Assembly (NCBI GenBank): GCA_002726395.1
Contig: PBTA01000007.1
Location: 1 to 34,350 of the forward strand
DNA length: 34,350 nucleotides
DNA from: Methanobacteriota archaeon
GTDB taxonomy: Archaea; Thermoplasmatota; Poseidoniia; Poseidoniales; Poseidoniaceae
Direction of reading: 5' to 3'
Notes under the pieces: generated by a model
Databases searched by the model: none
Told to the model about the DNA's origin: nothing
Seen by the model: the letters and a program-made list of their open reading frames with translations, nothing else
Program-made: the position numbers and the translations under genes
In this document: positions 26,289 to 34,350 of the stretch, piece by piece
Layout: each line of letters opens with the position of its first letter
How positions within the stretch are numbered: position 1 is the stretch's first letter

Positions 26289-26321
26289 TTAAAAAAAGTG
26301 AGGGGGTTGTTTCCCCCTCAC
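26289..26321 (-). terminator. Rho-independent terminator downstream of the major capsid gene
   Basis: Minus strand GTGAGGGGG-AAACAA-CCCCCTCAC-TTTTTTT: perfect 9-bp stem plus U-tract. Confidence 0.85.
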
Positions 26322-26329
26322 ACTGCCAT

Positions 26330-27571
26330 TTAAGCTTGGGTTAGCGCTTTGATTGCGCCCGTGTCTGACAAGCAACCGTCAAAACGGATATAACCTAAGA
26401 CCCCAACATCAGGAGCAAAACGCTCTCTAAGCACTGTTATAGATGGAGCGCCTATCTTACGAACGTAGAAACTGCTCATGTCACCAAACAAGACTGACTT
26501 GTTACCAGTAGCGATAGATGCCATGTCCTGGTTGACCATTACCGGATAGCCTAAAACTGTTTGAGGCATGTCAGCAGCATAACCGCCAATCTCCCACAAA
26601 TATCTATTTTGACTGTCTTTCAGTTTCCGAACAGCTGATAGTGTGCTGTCATTCATCATCATAGCAACATTACCGCCTTTTCGATATGCTGGATCTACTG
26701 AGTGAACCAAGTCAATCAATTCATCAGCTGCAATTGCTGTCGCTGAGGCTGCTGTTATTCCAGCGCCAGCATTGGTTGCAATTCCTTCAACATCACTAGA
26801 ACCTGATCCAGTTGTAAGTTTTGCGTTAGCAATACGGGCTAATCTGATTCCCAACAGTCTACCTAAGAGGCTTTCCATGTTAAGCACTGAGTCCTGCTGC
26901 ATCTCGTGAGAGAAACGGATAAATTCAGTATTGAAGCCGAAAGCATTTATCTGCTTCTGCCCAAAAGTTACATCTTTTCCACCGTCATCAGTTGGCGCAA
27001 CGCCCTCAGTATGAGCTTCAGCAGTTACCGTTGTGTCATCAACAGTTGGGATTTTAAAAGGCTCACCACTTGTTGTATTAATAGTTGTGAACATGGTTGA
27101 GGTGTACATTTCACCGTGAGCTTTCATTGTCTCGATGATGACGTTTGAAAGGGTTTCTGGAACAGTAAAACCGCCTGACGTATTAGTGCCAGTTACTTGC
27201 ACACGTTTTTCTATCAGTGCTTGCCTAGCTTCTGGTGAAACGTCAGCTAGACCACCTTTAGAAACGTACTCCATGAACGCAGCGCGATATTCCATAGTCT
27301 CGCCTTGATCTGTAGCTGGAGCAGTACGCCCTTCTACTTCTGGAAGCTTTGACGTGTCAGGTGCTTCTATTGCGGCCTGAGCTTTATTAAGTCTTTCCTC
27401 ACGATCAGCGCGTGCCGCTAGCTTGTCGTGATCTTCCATCATAGCGTCAAACTCACGCTCAATTTCAGCTGCTCTTTCTTCAACAACATCGTCGTTGATT
27501 TCTTCTAGTTTCTTTCGCGCTTCTGTGGCGATATTCGCCATTTTCTCACGCAAAGTTTTTATCTCAGACAT
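26330..27571 (-). CDS. Major capsid protein, HK97 family
   Basis: N-terminal delta-like coiled region, then QVTGTNTSGGFTVPETLSNVIIE...GYIRFDGCLSDTGAIKAL. Confidence 0.9.
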   Translation of the reverse strand: MSEIKTLREKMANIATEARKKLEEINDDVVEERAAEIEREFDAMMEDHDKLAARADREERLNKAQAAIEAPDTSKLPEVEGRTAPATDQGETMEYRAAFMEYVSKGGLADVSPEARQALIEKRVQVTGTNTSGGFTVPETLSNVIIETMKAHGEMYTSTMFTTINTTSGEPFKIPTVDDTTVTAEAHTEGVAPTDDGGKDVTFGQKQINAFGFNTEFIRFSHEMQQDSVLNMESLLGRLLGIRLARIANAKLTTGSGSSDVEGIATNAGAGITAASATAIAADELIDLVHSVDPAYRKGGNVAMMMNDSTLSAVRKLKDSQNRYLWEIGGYAADMPQTVLGYPVMVNQDMASIATGNKSVLFGDMSSFYVRKIGAPSITVLRERFAPDVGVLGYIRFDGCLSDTGAIKALTQA

Positions 27572-27583
27572 ATGAGATCCTTT

Positions 27584-28813
27584 CTATTTAGGGAGAAATT
27601 TTGCTTTCATCTTTAAGCGCCTTATGACGCTGTGATGTCTGCGTTTTGCGTGTCGCGCTTTTCGGTACGTCTCCAACGCATCAATTCCACTTCTAAGACC
27701 GATAGAAGTTGACTCATACGCTGGGGTTGTAACAATGCTTACATCGTGCAAATCAGCCCTAGTAATGGTGCGAGTAGGCATTTCACCTTCATCGTTCCAT
27801 TCTTGCTGTGTTGGTACGAAAGCAAACGACATTTTGTCCAGATCACCCCGTTTCATCTTAGGGAGTATTGACCGAACGTCGGGATCTGAGGGATCTAGAT
27901 TAGCTCTTATTTTAAGACCTCTTTCATCCTCAGATAATTCTAGCGTACCGGAACGGGTACGCGCTAATGGCAAACCAGTGTGATTGATTAGAAAAACAAC
28001 ATCATCACGATCTACAGCCTCAGTAAATGCACCACGCGCTATCTGCTCTTGCCACTTACCAGCTATTACCGTTGGGCTGTCAAAGACCGCTGCATAACCC
28101 TCAACTGCTACAGTACCGTCTTCAGCCTCTCTCACCTCTAAGCTAGGTGCTGGACGCGACTCCCTGTATTTGTTTTTATCTTTTTTCTTTTTCTTGCCGT
28201 TCATACTTTCCTCAACATCCTCATCGTTTAATCTTTCAGCTACGACTGTAAGTGTTGAGAATTTGTGACCGACAAGCTGACCCGTGGGGGAGTAGCCGTC
28301 ATCTGCCTCACGATACAGCATTATAAGTGCTGCTGGGTCATCTTCTGTTGCATTAAGACTAAAATCGGTATCTGGCACGTTAAGCGAACCGTCTCTGACT
28401 ATGCGTCTTACTTTACCGTAAGCCCTGCCACCCGAACTATCCCAGCTGACAAAATCTCCGACTTTCACTCCATCGGGTGCTGCTCTATCTTCCATGCGTT
28501 TATCTTCCTCACTTTTTGAGTATCTGTTAGCGAAAGCCTTTCCAGCGTCTCCACCCCATAACGCCCATGCTATACGTCCAGCTGAGGGATAGCCTTTCTC
28601 ACCTTGGCTAAAACCCTCACCCTTTTTGTCTACTTCGTGTCTTGCAAAGTAGCTTTTCATTCTCCTAATCGTGCTAAGAGAAAGATCCTTATTGTTTGCA
28701 ATATCTCGCGCTCTAGCTACACCTACAGCTGTACCGCCTCTGTTAAACTCTCTACGCCAATCAAGACCGCGCCTTGCTTCCTCACGCATCCCCTGAGTAG
28801 GTTTAACCATCAA
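27584..28813 (-). CDS. Prohead protease (HK97/S78) fused to two N-terminal domains
   Basis: C-terminal half EVEGYAAVFDSPTVIAGKWQEQIARGAF...LINHTGLPLARTRSGTLEL...DKMSFAFVP; N-terminal PSAGRIAWALWGGDAG and TUDOR-like VKVGDFVSWDSSGGRAYGKVRRIV. Confidence 0.85.
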   Translation of the reverse strand: MMVKPTQGMREEARRGLDWRREFNRGGTAVGVARARDIANNKDLSLSTIRRMKSYFARHEVDKKGEGFSQGEKGYPSAGRIAWALWGGDAGKAFANRYSKSEEDKRMEDRAAPDGVKVGDFVSWDSSGGRAYGKVRRIVRDGSLNVPDTDFSLNATEDDPAALIMLYREADDGYSPTGQLVGHKFSTLTVVAERLNDEDVEESMNGKKKKKDKNKYRESRPAPSLEVREAEDGTVAVEGYAAVFDSPTVIAGKWQEQIARGAFTEAVDRDDVVFLINHTGLPLARTRSGTLELSEDERGLKIRANLDPSDPDVRSILPKMKRGDLDKMSFAFVPTQQEWNDEGEMPTRTITRADLHDVSIVTTPAYESTSIGLRSGIDALETYRKARHAKRRHHSVIRRLKMKAKFLPK

Positions 28814-30011
28814 AGTTGACTGACTGTGTATTGATCGGAACTGTTGCGCCTTGGATCAGCAAATCATCACCACTGGCCTTTGCAGCTAGCCCTTCAATCT
28901 CTCTAACTTCATTTGGCGTTTTAACAGCGTTTTGTATTGCAGCAGCGTGTGCTTCCATACGGGTTTTCAAATCACCTCTAAGCAAGCTATCTACATTGTA
29001 GCGAACCTCTAAACTGCTCTCACGACCAAACAGCTTTAAATTCATTTCCTGTTCTGTCTGCTCAATCCAGCGCCTTAGCGTATGCTTTACAAAATGCAGA
29101 TCTTGTTGCTCATTGTTACTAAATGTGCCGTTGCTCAAGTCTTGTAGGAAAACAGGCGGTAGGCTGTATATACGTGCAATCTGCTCAAGTAAAAATCTCT
29201 GCAATTCAATCAGTTGCATTTCGCTAGGACTAAAGCCTACCGCCTTTAATTCGTGTCCAGCTGGTAGAGCTAATACTTGCCTACCTTCTTTTGCTAGTTT
29301 TGCTGTTGCCGCTGCAACATCTTCTGACGCTCTTTGTGCAGCCGCGCCAGATTGAAAACTTCCCTGGAGCGACATCGGAGGAATACCGCCTGACTGAAAA
29401 GCTTTTGACCCATACCGCGTGGCTGCTATGGCTAGACCAACAATATCTTTGTTAGTAATAATAGGGGAGCGAATATCTAAGTTGTTATGCTTAGTCATAT
29501 ATGTAAAATCGAGAACCTCAGAAGCTGAATAAGTTTGTGAGGTTGTTCTGTAAGCACGACTTAAAAAACCATTATCATCTTTTGTTTCGACAACAGTTAT
29601 ATCCGCTGGATCAATAGGAACTAAATCAGTTACATCACCACGGGCATTACGGACAATTAATGTAACGGATCTACCACCTGTAAGCACTTGCTCGAATGAA
29701 TACTTACGCCAATGAAAGCTAGAGGTAGTTGGGTTTACAGCGCGATTCATCCATGCGCCTATACCTGTTGTCTGCTTTTCCCCGTTATTAAAAATCTCAA
29801 GAGGCAAAGAAGCTAGCGTGCCAGAGATAAAATTAACAGCCGCCCAAATAGACGGAACGCCTAAAGCGTTATCAATATTTACATCAACGCCAGCAGTAGA
29901 GTTTGTATTTCCAAAACCAATTAAATCAAAAAAATTATTTCCGGTAAAAGGCGTATTTGGGTTTTCTAAAGTTCTAGCTTCTACTTTTTTAAAGCTGTCA
30001 AATATTCCCAT
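28803..30011 (-). CDS. Portal protein, HK97 family
   Basis: VPSIWAAVNFISGTLASLPLEIF...LEQIARIYSLPPVFLQDLSNGTFSNNEQQ. Confidence 0.92.
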   Translation of the reverse strand: MGIFDSFKKVEARTLENPNTPFTGNNFFDLIGFGNTNSTAGVDVNIDNALGVPSIWAAVNFISGTLASLPLEIFNNGEKQTTGIGAWMNRAVNPTTSSFHWRKYSFEQVLTGGRSVTLIVRNARGDVTDLVPIDPADITVVETKDDNGFLSRAYRTTSQTYSASEVLDFTYMTKHNNLDIRSPIITNKDIVGLAIAATRYGSKAFQSGGIPPMSLQGSFQSGAAAQRASEDVAAATAKLAKEGRQVLALPAGHELKAVGFSPSEMQLIELQRFLLEQIARIYSLPPVFLQDLSNGTFSNNEQQDLHFVKHTLRRWIEQTEQEMNLKLFGRESSLEVRYNVDSLLRGDLKTRMEAHAAAIQNAVKTPNEVREIEGLAAKASGDDLLIQGATVPINTQSVNFDG

Positions 30012-30013
30012 AC

Positions 30014-31528
30014 CTACACCGCCAGTTTAAAATTTGGATCATCCCAGGCGCTAACCTGTTGTAATTGCTCATCTTTTCCTATTGCGCCAAGTGCCATTGC
30101 TAAGGCAACAAGACCGTCAATCTTTGAATAGCTCTTTGCTTTGTGAAGCTTTCTATTTCCAGCTGGGTCACTTGTGGCAACCGCCCCAGCTGCACACATA
30201 TTTAAAATGGGGTGATCCCCGTGGTTAAGCTTTCTATCAACTACCAGACGCTCAAGCTTTTCGATTGCTGGAGACATATCCCTAAATCCTTGACCGTGTG
30301 GGGTCATAGGAATATCAGCACCAATTGCATCAAGCTCACGCTTGAAATCGTTTATACGCCAGCGATCAAATGCCAGCAGTTTAAGGTCATATGTCTCAGC
30401 AACCTCAGCAACAAACCTAGCAATAATCTCCGGCTGTATTACAGCGCCCTCAATTGTATGCAGAAACCCTTGCTTTGCCCATAGATCATATGGCACTTTC
30501 TCGCTTTGAGACTTATCCCTCAGCCCGTCCTCTGGAAGCCAGAAGTGAGGCACAACGTCAAAGCTTTCACCGCGAGGGAAAACCAAAACTAGAGCAGTTA
30601 AATCACGACTAGCTGACAAATCTAAACCAGCAAAACAAATGTCAGCAGGTTTATGATTGGGAGCAATTTTGTTAGCTTGCCATTCAGCCCTAGAGAGAAA
30701 TGGACTTTGTGCCTCTATTCTTTGGTTGAGATATAACCACCTAAAACTATTAGCTTTAGCTGGTAGTCTTTCAGCTTGCTTTGCAAAATCTTTTATATCT
30801 GCAACAGACCTAAACTTTCCTAATGCTGGGTTTGCTGCTTTCCATGCTTTCCTATCTGACAAGTCACACTCAACAGGAGCACTATAGACGTGGCTAACTA
30901 TTCTAGGATCTTTTGCATTATCAGCATCGTCTAGCCACTGAGAAAATAAATCTCCGTCAGTTGCAGACTGTGTAGAGATAGCAATGAGTAGGGGAGAGTT
31001 ATGTGCTCCCTGGGCAGTTTCTATTGCCTCAACAAAGCTATCCTGATTTCCCCTTACCTGCCCAAGTTCATCTAGTATTGCCAACACGGGTGACAGCCCG
31101 TGTGCAGTATTAGCCTCAGCTGATATTGCCCTGTATTCTACGTTACAGATTAAGCCTAACAGCGTTTTTTGTGACGGTACTATTCTTACAATTTTGTGAA
31201 GCTCAGGATTAAGCCTAACCATTTTTTCAGCTAGCTTGTAAACCAGTGACGCTTGTTCCCGTGATCTAGCGCCACTGATTATCTGACTGTTCTGTTTTGC
31301 TTCACTTCCAACTAAGTGAGCGAGTACGATAGCAGCTATTAAAGCTGACTTACCGTTTTTTCTTGCGACACTTAAATAGGCTCTGCTAGTTCCATTTGGG
31401 TTGTCATAAACGTCAATGATAAACTTACGCTGAAAAGGCATAAGCTTAAAAGGCTTGCCAACGTGCTCACCTTCCGGAATCAAGCAATAGCGCTCTATAA
31501 ATTTGCAGACCTTCTGACCTCGCGTCAT
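30014..31528 (-). CDS. terL: Terminase large subunit
   Basis: Walker A-like SVARKNGKSALIAAI, Walker B LAILDELGQV, nuclease FAGLDLSASRDLTALVLVF. Confidence 0.93.
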   Translation of the reverse strand: MTRGQKVCKFIERYCLIPEGEHVGKPFKLMPFQRKFIIDVYDNPNGTSRAYLSVARKNGKSALIAAIVLAHLVGSEAKQNSQIISGARSREQASLVYKLAEKMVRLNPELHKIVRIVPSQKTLLGLICNVEYRAISAEANTAHGLSPVLAILDELGQVRGNQDSFVEAIETAQGAHNSPLLIAISTQSATDGDLFSQWLDDADNAKDPRIVSHVYSAPVECDLSDRKAWKAANPALGKFRSVADIKDFAKQAERLPAKANSFRWLYLNQRIEAQSPFLSRAEWQANKIAPNHKPADICFAGLDLSASRDLTALVLVFPRGESFDVVPHFWLPEDGLRDKSQSEKVPYDLWAKQGFLHTIEGAVIQPEIIARFVAEVAETYDLKLLAFDRWRINDFKRELDAIGADIPMTPHGQGFRDMSPAIEKLERLVVDRKLNHGDHPILNMCAAGAVATSDPAGNRKLHKAKSYSKIDGLVALAMALGAIGKDEQLQQVSAWDDPNFKLAV

Positions 31529-31980
31529 TGTGGCCTTGCTAATAACCCATCATCTAAAGGGTTATCAGCCTCAATACTTTGAGCAATCGCTGTCTTTTTG
31601 TTGGCTACATGTTGCTCTTCTCGCGCACGCGCATTGACCCCCAAAGATCTACGCAGTGACAGCAAGTCTCCCGTCAAGCTTTTTACTATTCTAACCCTAG
31701 GATTTTCTACACTTGTTCCGTTTTGACGGGTGGTTATGTAGCCCTCAGAGCGCAAAGCTTGCTGCTCTGTGTTAAGATCTGCCATTGTTCTAGCCATCAT
31801 TGCAGCAATTTCTAGAGCGTGTTGTGTCCACTGAGATCTAGCAAATTCGTTTATCACATTATGAAAAAAAGGTAAGTCGCTTTTATCTAGTGGAGTGTTG
31901 CTTGGTACGTGTACAGGCTGCGCTCCAGCTTTCATTATAGCCGCTGCACTTTCTTTGCTGTCTGTCCTAGTTCTAGCCAT
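31525..31980 (-). CDS. terS: Terminase small subunit
   Basis: Directly upstream of TerL; P27-like pattern WTQHALEIAAMMARTMADL...KSLTGDLLSLRRSLGV. Confidence 0.75.
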   Translation of the reverse strand: MARTRTDSKESAAAIMKAGAQPVHVPSNTPLDKSDLPFFHNVINEFARSQWTQHALEIAAMMARTMADLNTEQQALRSEGYITTRQNGTSVENPRVRIVKSLTGDLLSLRRSLGVNARAREEQHVANKKTAIAQSIEADNPLDDGLLARPQ

Positions 31981-32068
31981 ATTTCGATAAAAAATCCTAG
32001 TTTACAATGTGTGTTTGTGTGTGATGCCGATTTGTAGGTTTTGGGTCATAGCGATAGAACTACCCCCC

Positions 32069-32413
32069 TTATTTTGCTGACGGATGTTTTGGATCTACAG
32101 GCCACCCATCATTTCCAATTGTGGTGTCGTAGCCAAGAGCCTCGATGCTTTGAAGTTTTCCAGAGTGACAGCGCCAGCAAACAGCTTGCAAATTGTCAGG
32201 CTCAAAGAATAATTCTAAGTCTCCCTTGTGCGGTTTTAAATGATGAATAACGGCACTATTCGGTTTATCCCTGCCTGACGTAAGCGCAACGCCACAGCCG
32301 ACCAGCTGGCAAGTGTAAAGATCACGGGCAAGAATAGTCTGCCTTAGTGATGCCCACGCTTTTGTATAATATAACAGCTTGTACTGCTGATACTCATAAG
32401 ATCTGTCTGACAT
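32069..32413 (-). CDS. HNH endonuclease, packaging-associated
   Basis: AVIHHLKPHKGDLELFFEPDNLQAVCWRCHSGK plus a CQLVGC site; upstream of TerS/TerL. Confidence 0.85.
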   Translation of the reverse strand: MSDRSYEYQQYKLLYYTKAWASLRQTILARDLYTCQLVGCGVALTSGRDKPNSAVIHHLKPHKGDLELFFEPDNLQAVCWRCHSGKLQSIEALGYDTTIGNDGWPVDPKHPSAK

Positions 32414-32420
32414 GGATAAG

Positions 32421-32448
32421 AAATAAAAAGACCGCCACTATGGACGGT
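32421..32448 (-). terminator. Rho-independent terminator between the replication-type and packaging modules
   Basis: Minus strand ACCGTCC-ATAGT-GGCGGT-CTTTTTATTT: stem with one bulge plus T-rich tail. Confidence 0.6.
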
Positions 32449-32501
32449 AGTTGAGGTAAAAATTACTACAGGCAATGAGAGCAATTTTATAGAGTCTGGG
32501 G

Positions 32502-33068
32502 TCAAAAAAACGACAAGTCAACCGTTTTGTGTGAATATGTAAATATGTGGTCTATGATGTCCTGACCGGCTTCCGTTTGTGCGCTAAGGATCTGCTTAGT
32601 GGTAAGCCCTGTTATTGCACCGATACGCTGTGTCTTAACCCCATTAGCCTTGAGGTAAACAGCCCGTTTAATACGTGATCGATCACCCTTCCTAATTAAA
32701 GCGTAATGATGCCAAAGATACAGAATAAGCTCAGATCTATCTATTTGCTCACTGCTCGGCCTACTAGCCTTTGTCTCAGAGCTAGGTAAGCTTTCTATAT
32801 CACCTCTGAGATAAGCGCTCATAAGCTGCCATTGTGTCACGTCATCAGGTGCGTCTGGTAGGCTAGAGGTGCTGGGGAAGCCTGTACGTGGTGGAGCAGG
32901 GTAGGTTAGCCGTGATACCTTAGCTGCTTCTTTAAGAAGCTCCCAGGCTATATGATGATCCCTGAGCACTGCGTCAGCTTTCTTGTTATCTAACGCCAGC
33001 TGCTCACCGTCTCTCAGGGTCTTATGCCAATTATGATTTTTTATTTTTAATATAATCTGGTCTATCAT
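32502..33068 (-). CDS. Hypothetical HTH-containing protein
   Basis: AVYLKANGVKTQRIGAITGLTTKQILSA resembles an HTH. Confidence 0.5.
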   Translation of the reverse strand: MIDQIILKIKNHNWHKTLRDGEQLALDNKKADAVLRDHHIAWELLKEAAKVSRLTYPAPPRTGFPSTSSLPDAPDDVTQWQLMSAYLRGDIESLPSSETKASRPSSEQIDRSELILYLWHHYALIRKGDRSRIKRAVYLKANGVKTQRIGAITGLTTKQILSAQTEAGQDIIDHIFTYSHKTVDLSFF

Positions 33069-33177
33069 ATTTTTTCCACGGGGGTTGAGGTAATGTTACC
33101 TTTTTGTGGCCTGTTGCAGCTGCACGTCTGACCGCTTGTTTAGCTAGCTCCTTACTTGTCCAACGCTTACTTTTCAT
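33031..33177 (-). CDS. 48-aa basic small protein, absent from the ORF track
   Basis: MKSKRWTSKELAKQAVRRAAATGHKKVTLPQPPWKKYDRPDYIKNKKS*; overlaps the next gene by 38 nt. Confidence 0.45.
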   Translation of the reverse strand: MKSKRWTSKELAKQAVRRAAATGHKKVTLPQPPWKKYDRPDYIKNKKS

Positions 33178-33322
33178 TCTTTGTCACCCATTGCGTATGC
33201 TCCTCAATATGTTTGACAATATCAGTCACCATAAAAGTAAACTGCTCAGGGTGAATGACAGCTATGAGCTTACCATCTACCCAAATTCTAAGCCCATCAT
33301 CATAGACTGCCCATCTAACCAT
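33167..33322 (-). CDS. 51-aa small protein, absent from the ORF track
   Basis: MVRWAVYDDGLRIWVDGKLIAVIHPEQFTFMVTDIVKHIEEHTQWVTKNEK*; overlaps both neighbours. Confidence 0.5.
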   Translation of the reverse strand: MVRWAVYDDGLRIWVDGKLIAVIHPEQFTFMVTDIVKHIEEHTQWVTKNEK

Positions 33323-33503
33323 TTTCTAATTCCTGTTTGCGCCTCTTGATCATGCTAATCTGCCAAGAGTTGTATTTTTTTAAATCTGCTTTGAGGTAGG
33401 ATCTACGGTTTGCTAGACCCTGTAGCTCCTCTCTTGAAGTCACAGCGTCTAAAACTGCCTTAAATTCTGTCATAGAGAGTTCAGCATAATCTTTAATATT
33501 CAT
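33315..33503 (-). CDS. Hypothetical small protein
   Basis: 62 aa; collinear. Confidence 0.5.
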   Translation of the reverse strand: MNIKDYAELSMTEFKAVLDAVTSREELQGLANRRSYLKADLKKYNSWQISMIKRRKQELENG

Positions 33504-33506
33504 GCA

Positions 33507-33530
33507 GAAGCCCTCCCCAAGAGGGGCTTC
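33507..33530. other. Imperfect hairpin GAAGCCCTCCCCAAGAGGGGCTTC overlapping the SD of the downstream minus-strand ORF
   Basis: GAAGCCC pairs with GGGCTTC, plus 2 bp past a bulge; no T-tract. Confidence 0.5.
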
Positions 33531-33537
33531 ATGCTAT

Positions 33538-33655
33538 GGGGGGGTATGGGGGGGAGCATGGAGGGTATGCAAGAAGGGGGCATGAAGCAATGCGTGAAGG
33601 GGGGCTTGAATAGAGCGTGAAGTTCAAAAATCATATGCATGTAGGGGGCGTGAAG
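33538..33655 (+). repeat. G-tract/iteron-like noncoding region with repeated GCRTGAAG
   Basis: GCGTGAAG at 33592, 33615 and 33648; GCATGAAG at 33580; related copies at 33556, 33604 and 33637; GGGGGGGTATGGGGGGG at 33538-33554. Confidence 0.6.
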
Positions 33656-33660
33656 GTACA

Positions 33661-34350
33661 TTACGCACCCACCTTTCTAATAAATTTGACCCGTCTGCTG
33701 GGTGATCCTTCCTCTTCTATTTTGATTTCTTTCCGCAAAATTAGGCGCTCTTGTGCCGCCATAAACTGCTTTTTGCTGACGCTTTCCCGATCCTCTGAAC
33801 GACTGAAAACTGTAGCTGCTGAGTTGTTGCTGGTGTAGTTAGGACTAAGCTTGACGCTAGCAGCTGTATGCACCTCTAACAGACGTAAAAACACTCTGTC
33901 AGCCTTAGCATCAACAGCAACGCGATCTAAGCTGTCTGTGGTTTTATCTGCCTCAAAAAAGCCGTCATGATAGTTCATAAGTATTTCGATACCTGTTTCA
34001 CCATAATTAGATTTCATTACGGTCAATTTTCGGGCTGTTTTGTCAGCCTCATAGCCGTCTTCCTGTATCCGCTGCATATATAGGCGTGAGCGCACCGAAT
34101 TGCTCCAGGCTGTGTTGCCGGATGTACCAGAGCCGCTAGCCATACCTGACAGACTAGGGTGACTGAGCAGCACCACAGTAGTATCAAAATCTACCGCCAG
34201 TTTACGCAGCTGACCAATAAACTGACGTGCTGAGGCTCTGTCATTCTCATTTGCAGGGAATAAGTCGGCCAGTGTATCTAATACCACCAAGCTAGGTTTT
34301 TCAGCGGCTACTTTTGTCACTATTTGCTGATATAAGGCGCTAGGATAGAG
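33661..34350 (-). CDS. RepA/AAA_25-like ATPase, truncated at the window edge
   Basis: SLVVLDTLADLFPANENDRASARQFIGQLRKLAVDFDTTVVLLSHPSLSGMASGSGTSGNTAWSNSVRSRLYM; frame stays open to 34350 (LYPSALYQQIVTKVAAEK). Confidence 0.75.
   Translation of the reverse strand, partial: LYPSALYQQIVTKVAAEKPSLVVLDTLADLFPANENDRASARQFIGQLRKLAVDFDTTVVLLSHPSLSGMASGSGTSGNTAWSNSVRSRLYMQRIQEDGYEADKTARKLTVMKSNYGETGIEILMNYHDGFFEADKTTDSLDRVAVDAKADRVFLRLLEVHTAASVKLSPNYTSNNSAATVFSRSEDRESVSKKQFMAAQERLILRKEIKIEEEGSPSRRVKFIRKVGA

Noticed and set aside
31981-32068. Possible cos site in the TerS/HNH gap (TGTGTGTTTGTGTG and ACTACCCCCC)
   Set aside because: Only a position argument; no symmetric or known cos motif could be identified.
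1-34350. Diversity-generating retroelement acting on the repetitive fibre genes
   Set aside because: No reverse transcriptase ORF or template/variable repeat pair was seen in the window.
1-34350. Terminal direct repeat or circular overlap between the window ends
   Set aside because: The first and last bases show no obvious identity; both edges cut through genes, so the window is a fragment.

Overview
The window looks like a contiguous stretch of a tailed (siphovirus-like, HK97-fold) phage or prophage genome. I found no integrase, tRNA, IS element or CRISPR array. The layout has three parts. (1) At the left end, a truncated PDDEXK-like nuclease and a ribbon-helix-helix (RHH) regulator on the minus strand face a plus-strand operon of small early genes (451-4151). 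That operon includes a serine-recombinase-like protein lacking its catalytic residues, a zinc-ribbon/winged-HTH protein and a stand-alone LexA-type HTH. (2) A long minus-strand late block (about 32413 down to 4148) runs HNH, TerS, TerL, portal, protease, major capsid, connectors, tail tube, G/GT chaperones, tape measure, tail tip, fibres and lysis cassette. (3) A minus-strand replication-type module (33031-34350) carries a RepA/AAA-type ATPase next to a G-rich, iteron-like noncoding segment. The main observations are: a 2350-aa fibre with an N-terminal cupredoxin-like domain and four modules that each resolve by eye into seven ~50-aa blades; a 420-aa protein made of about 16 repeats of 23 aa; a -1 frameshift producing a GT tail chaperone; several overlapping sub-60-aa ORFs absent from the ORF track; a three-part prohead protease fusion; a strong terminator just after the capsid gene; and a helically phased iteron/G4 region beside the RepA-like gene. 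Domain names come from motif reading only; no database search was run.
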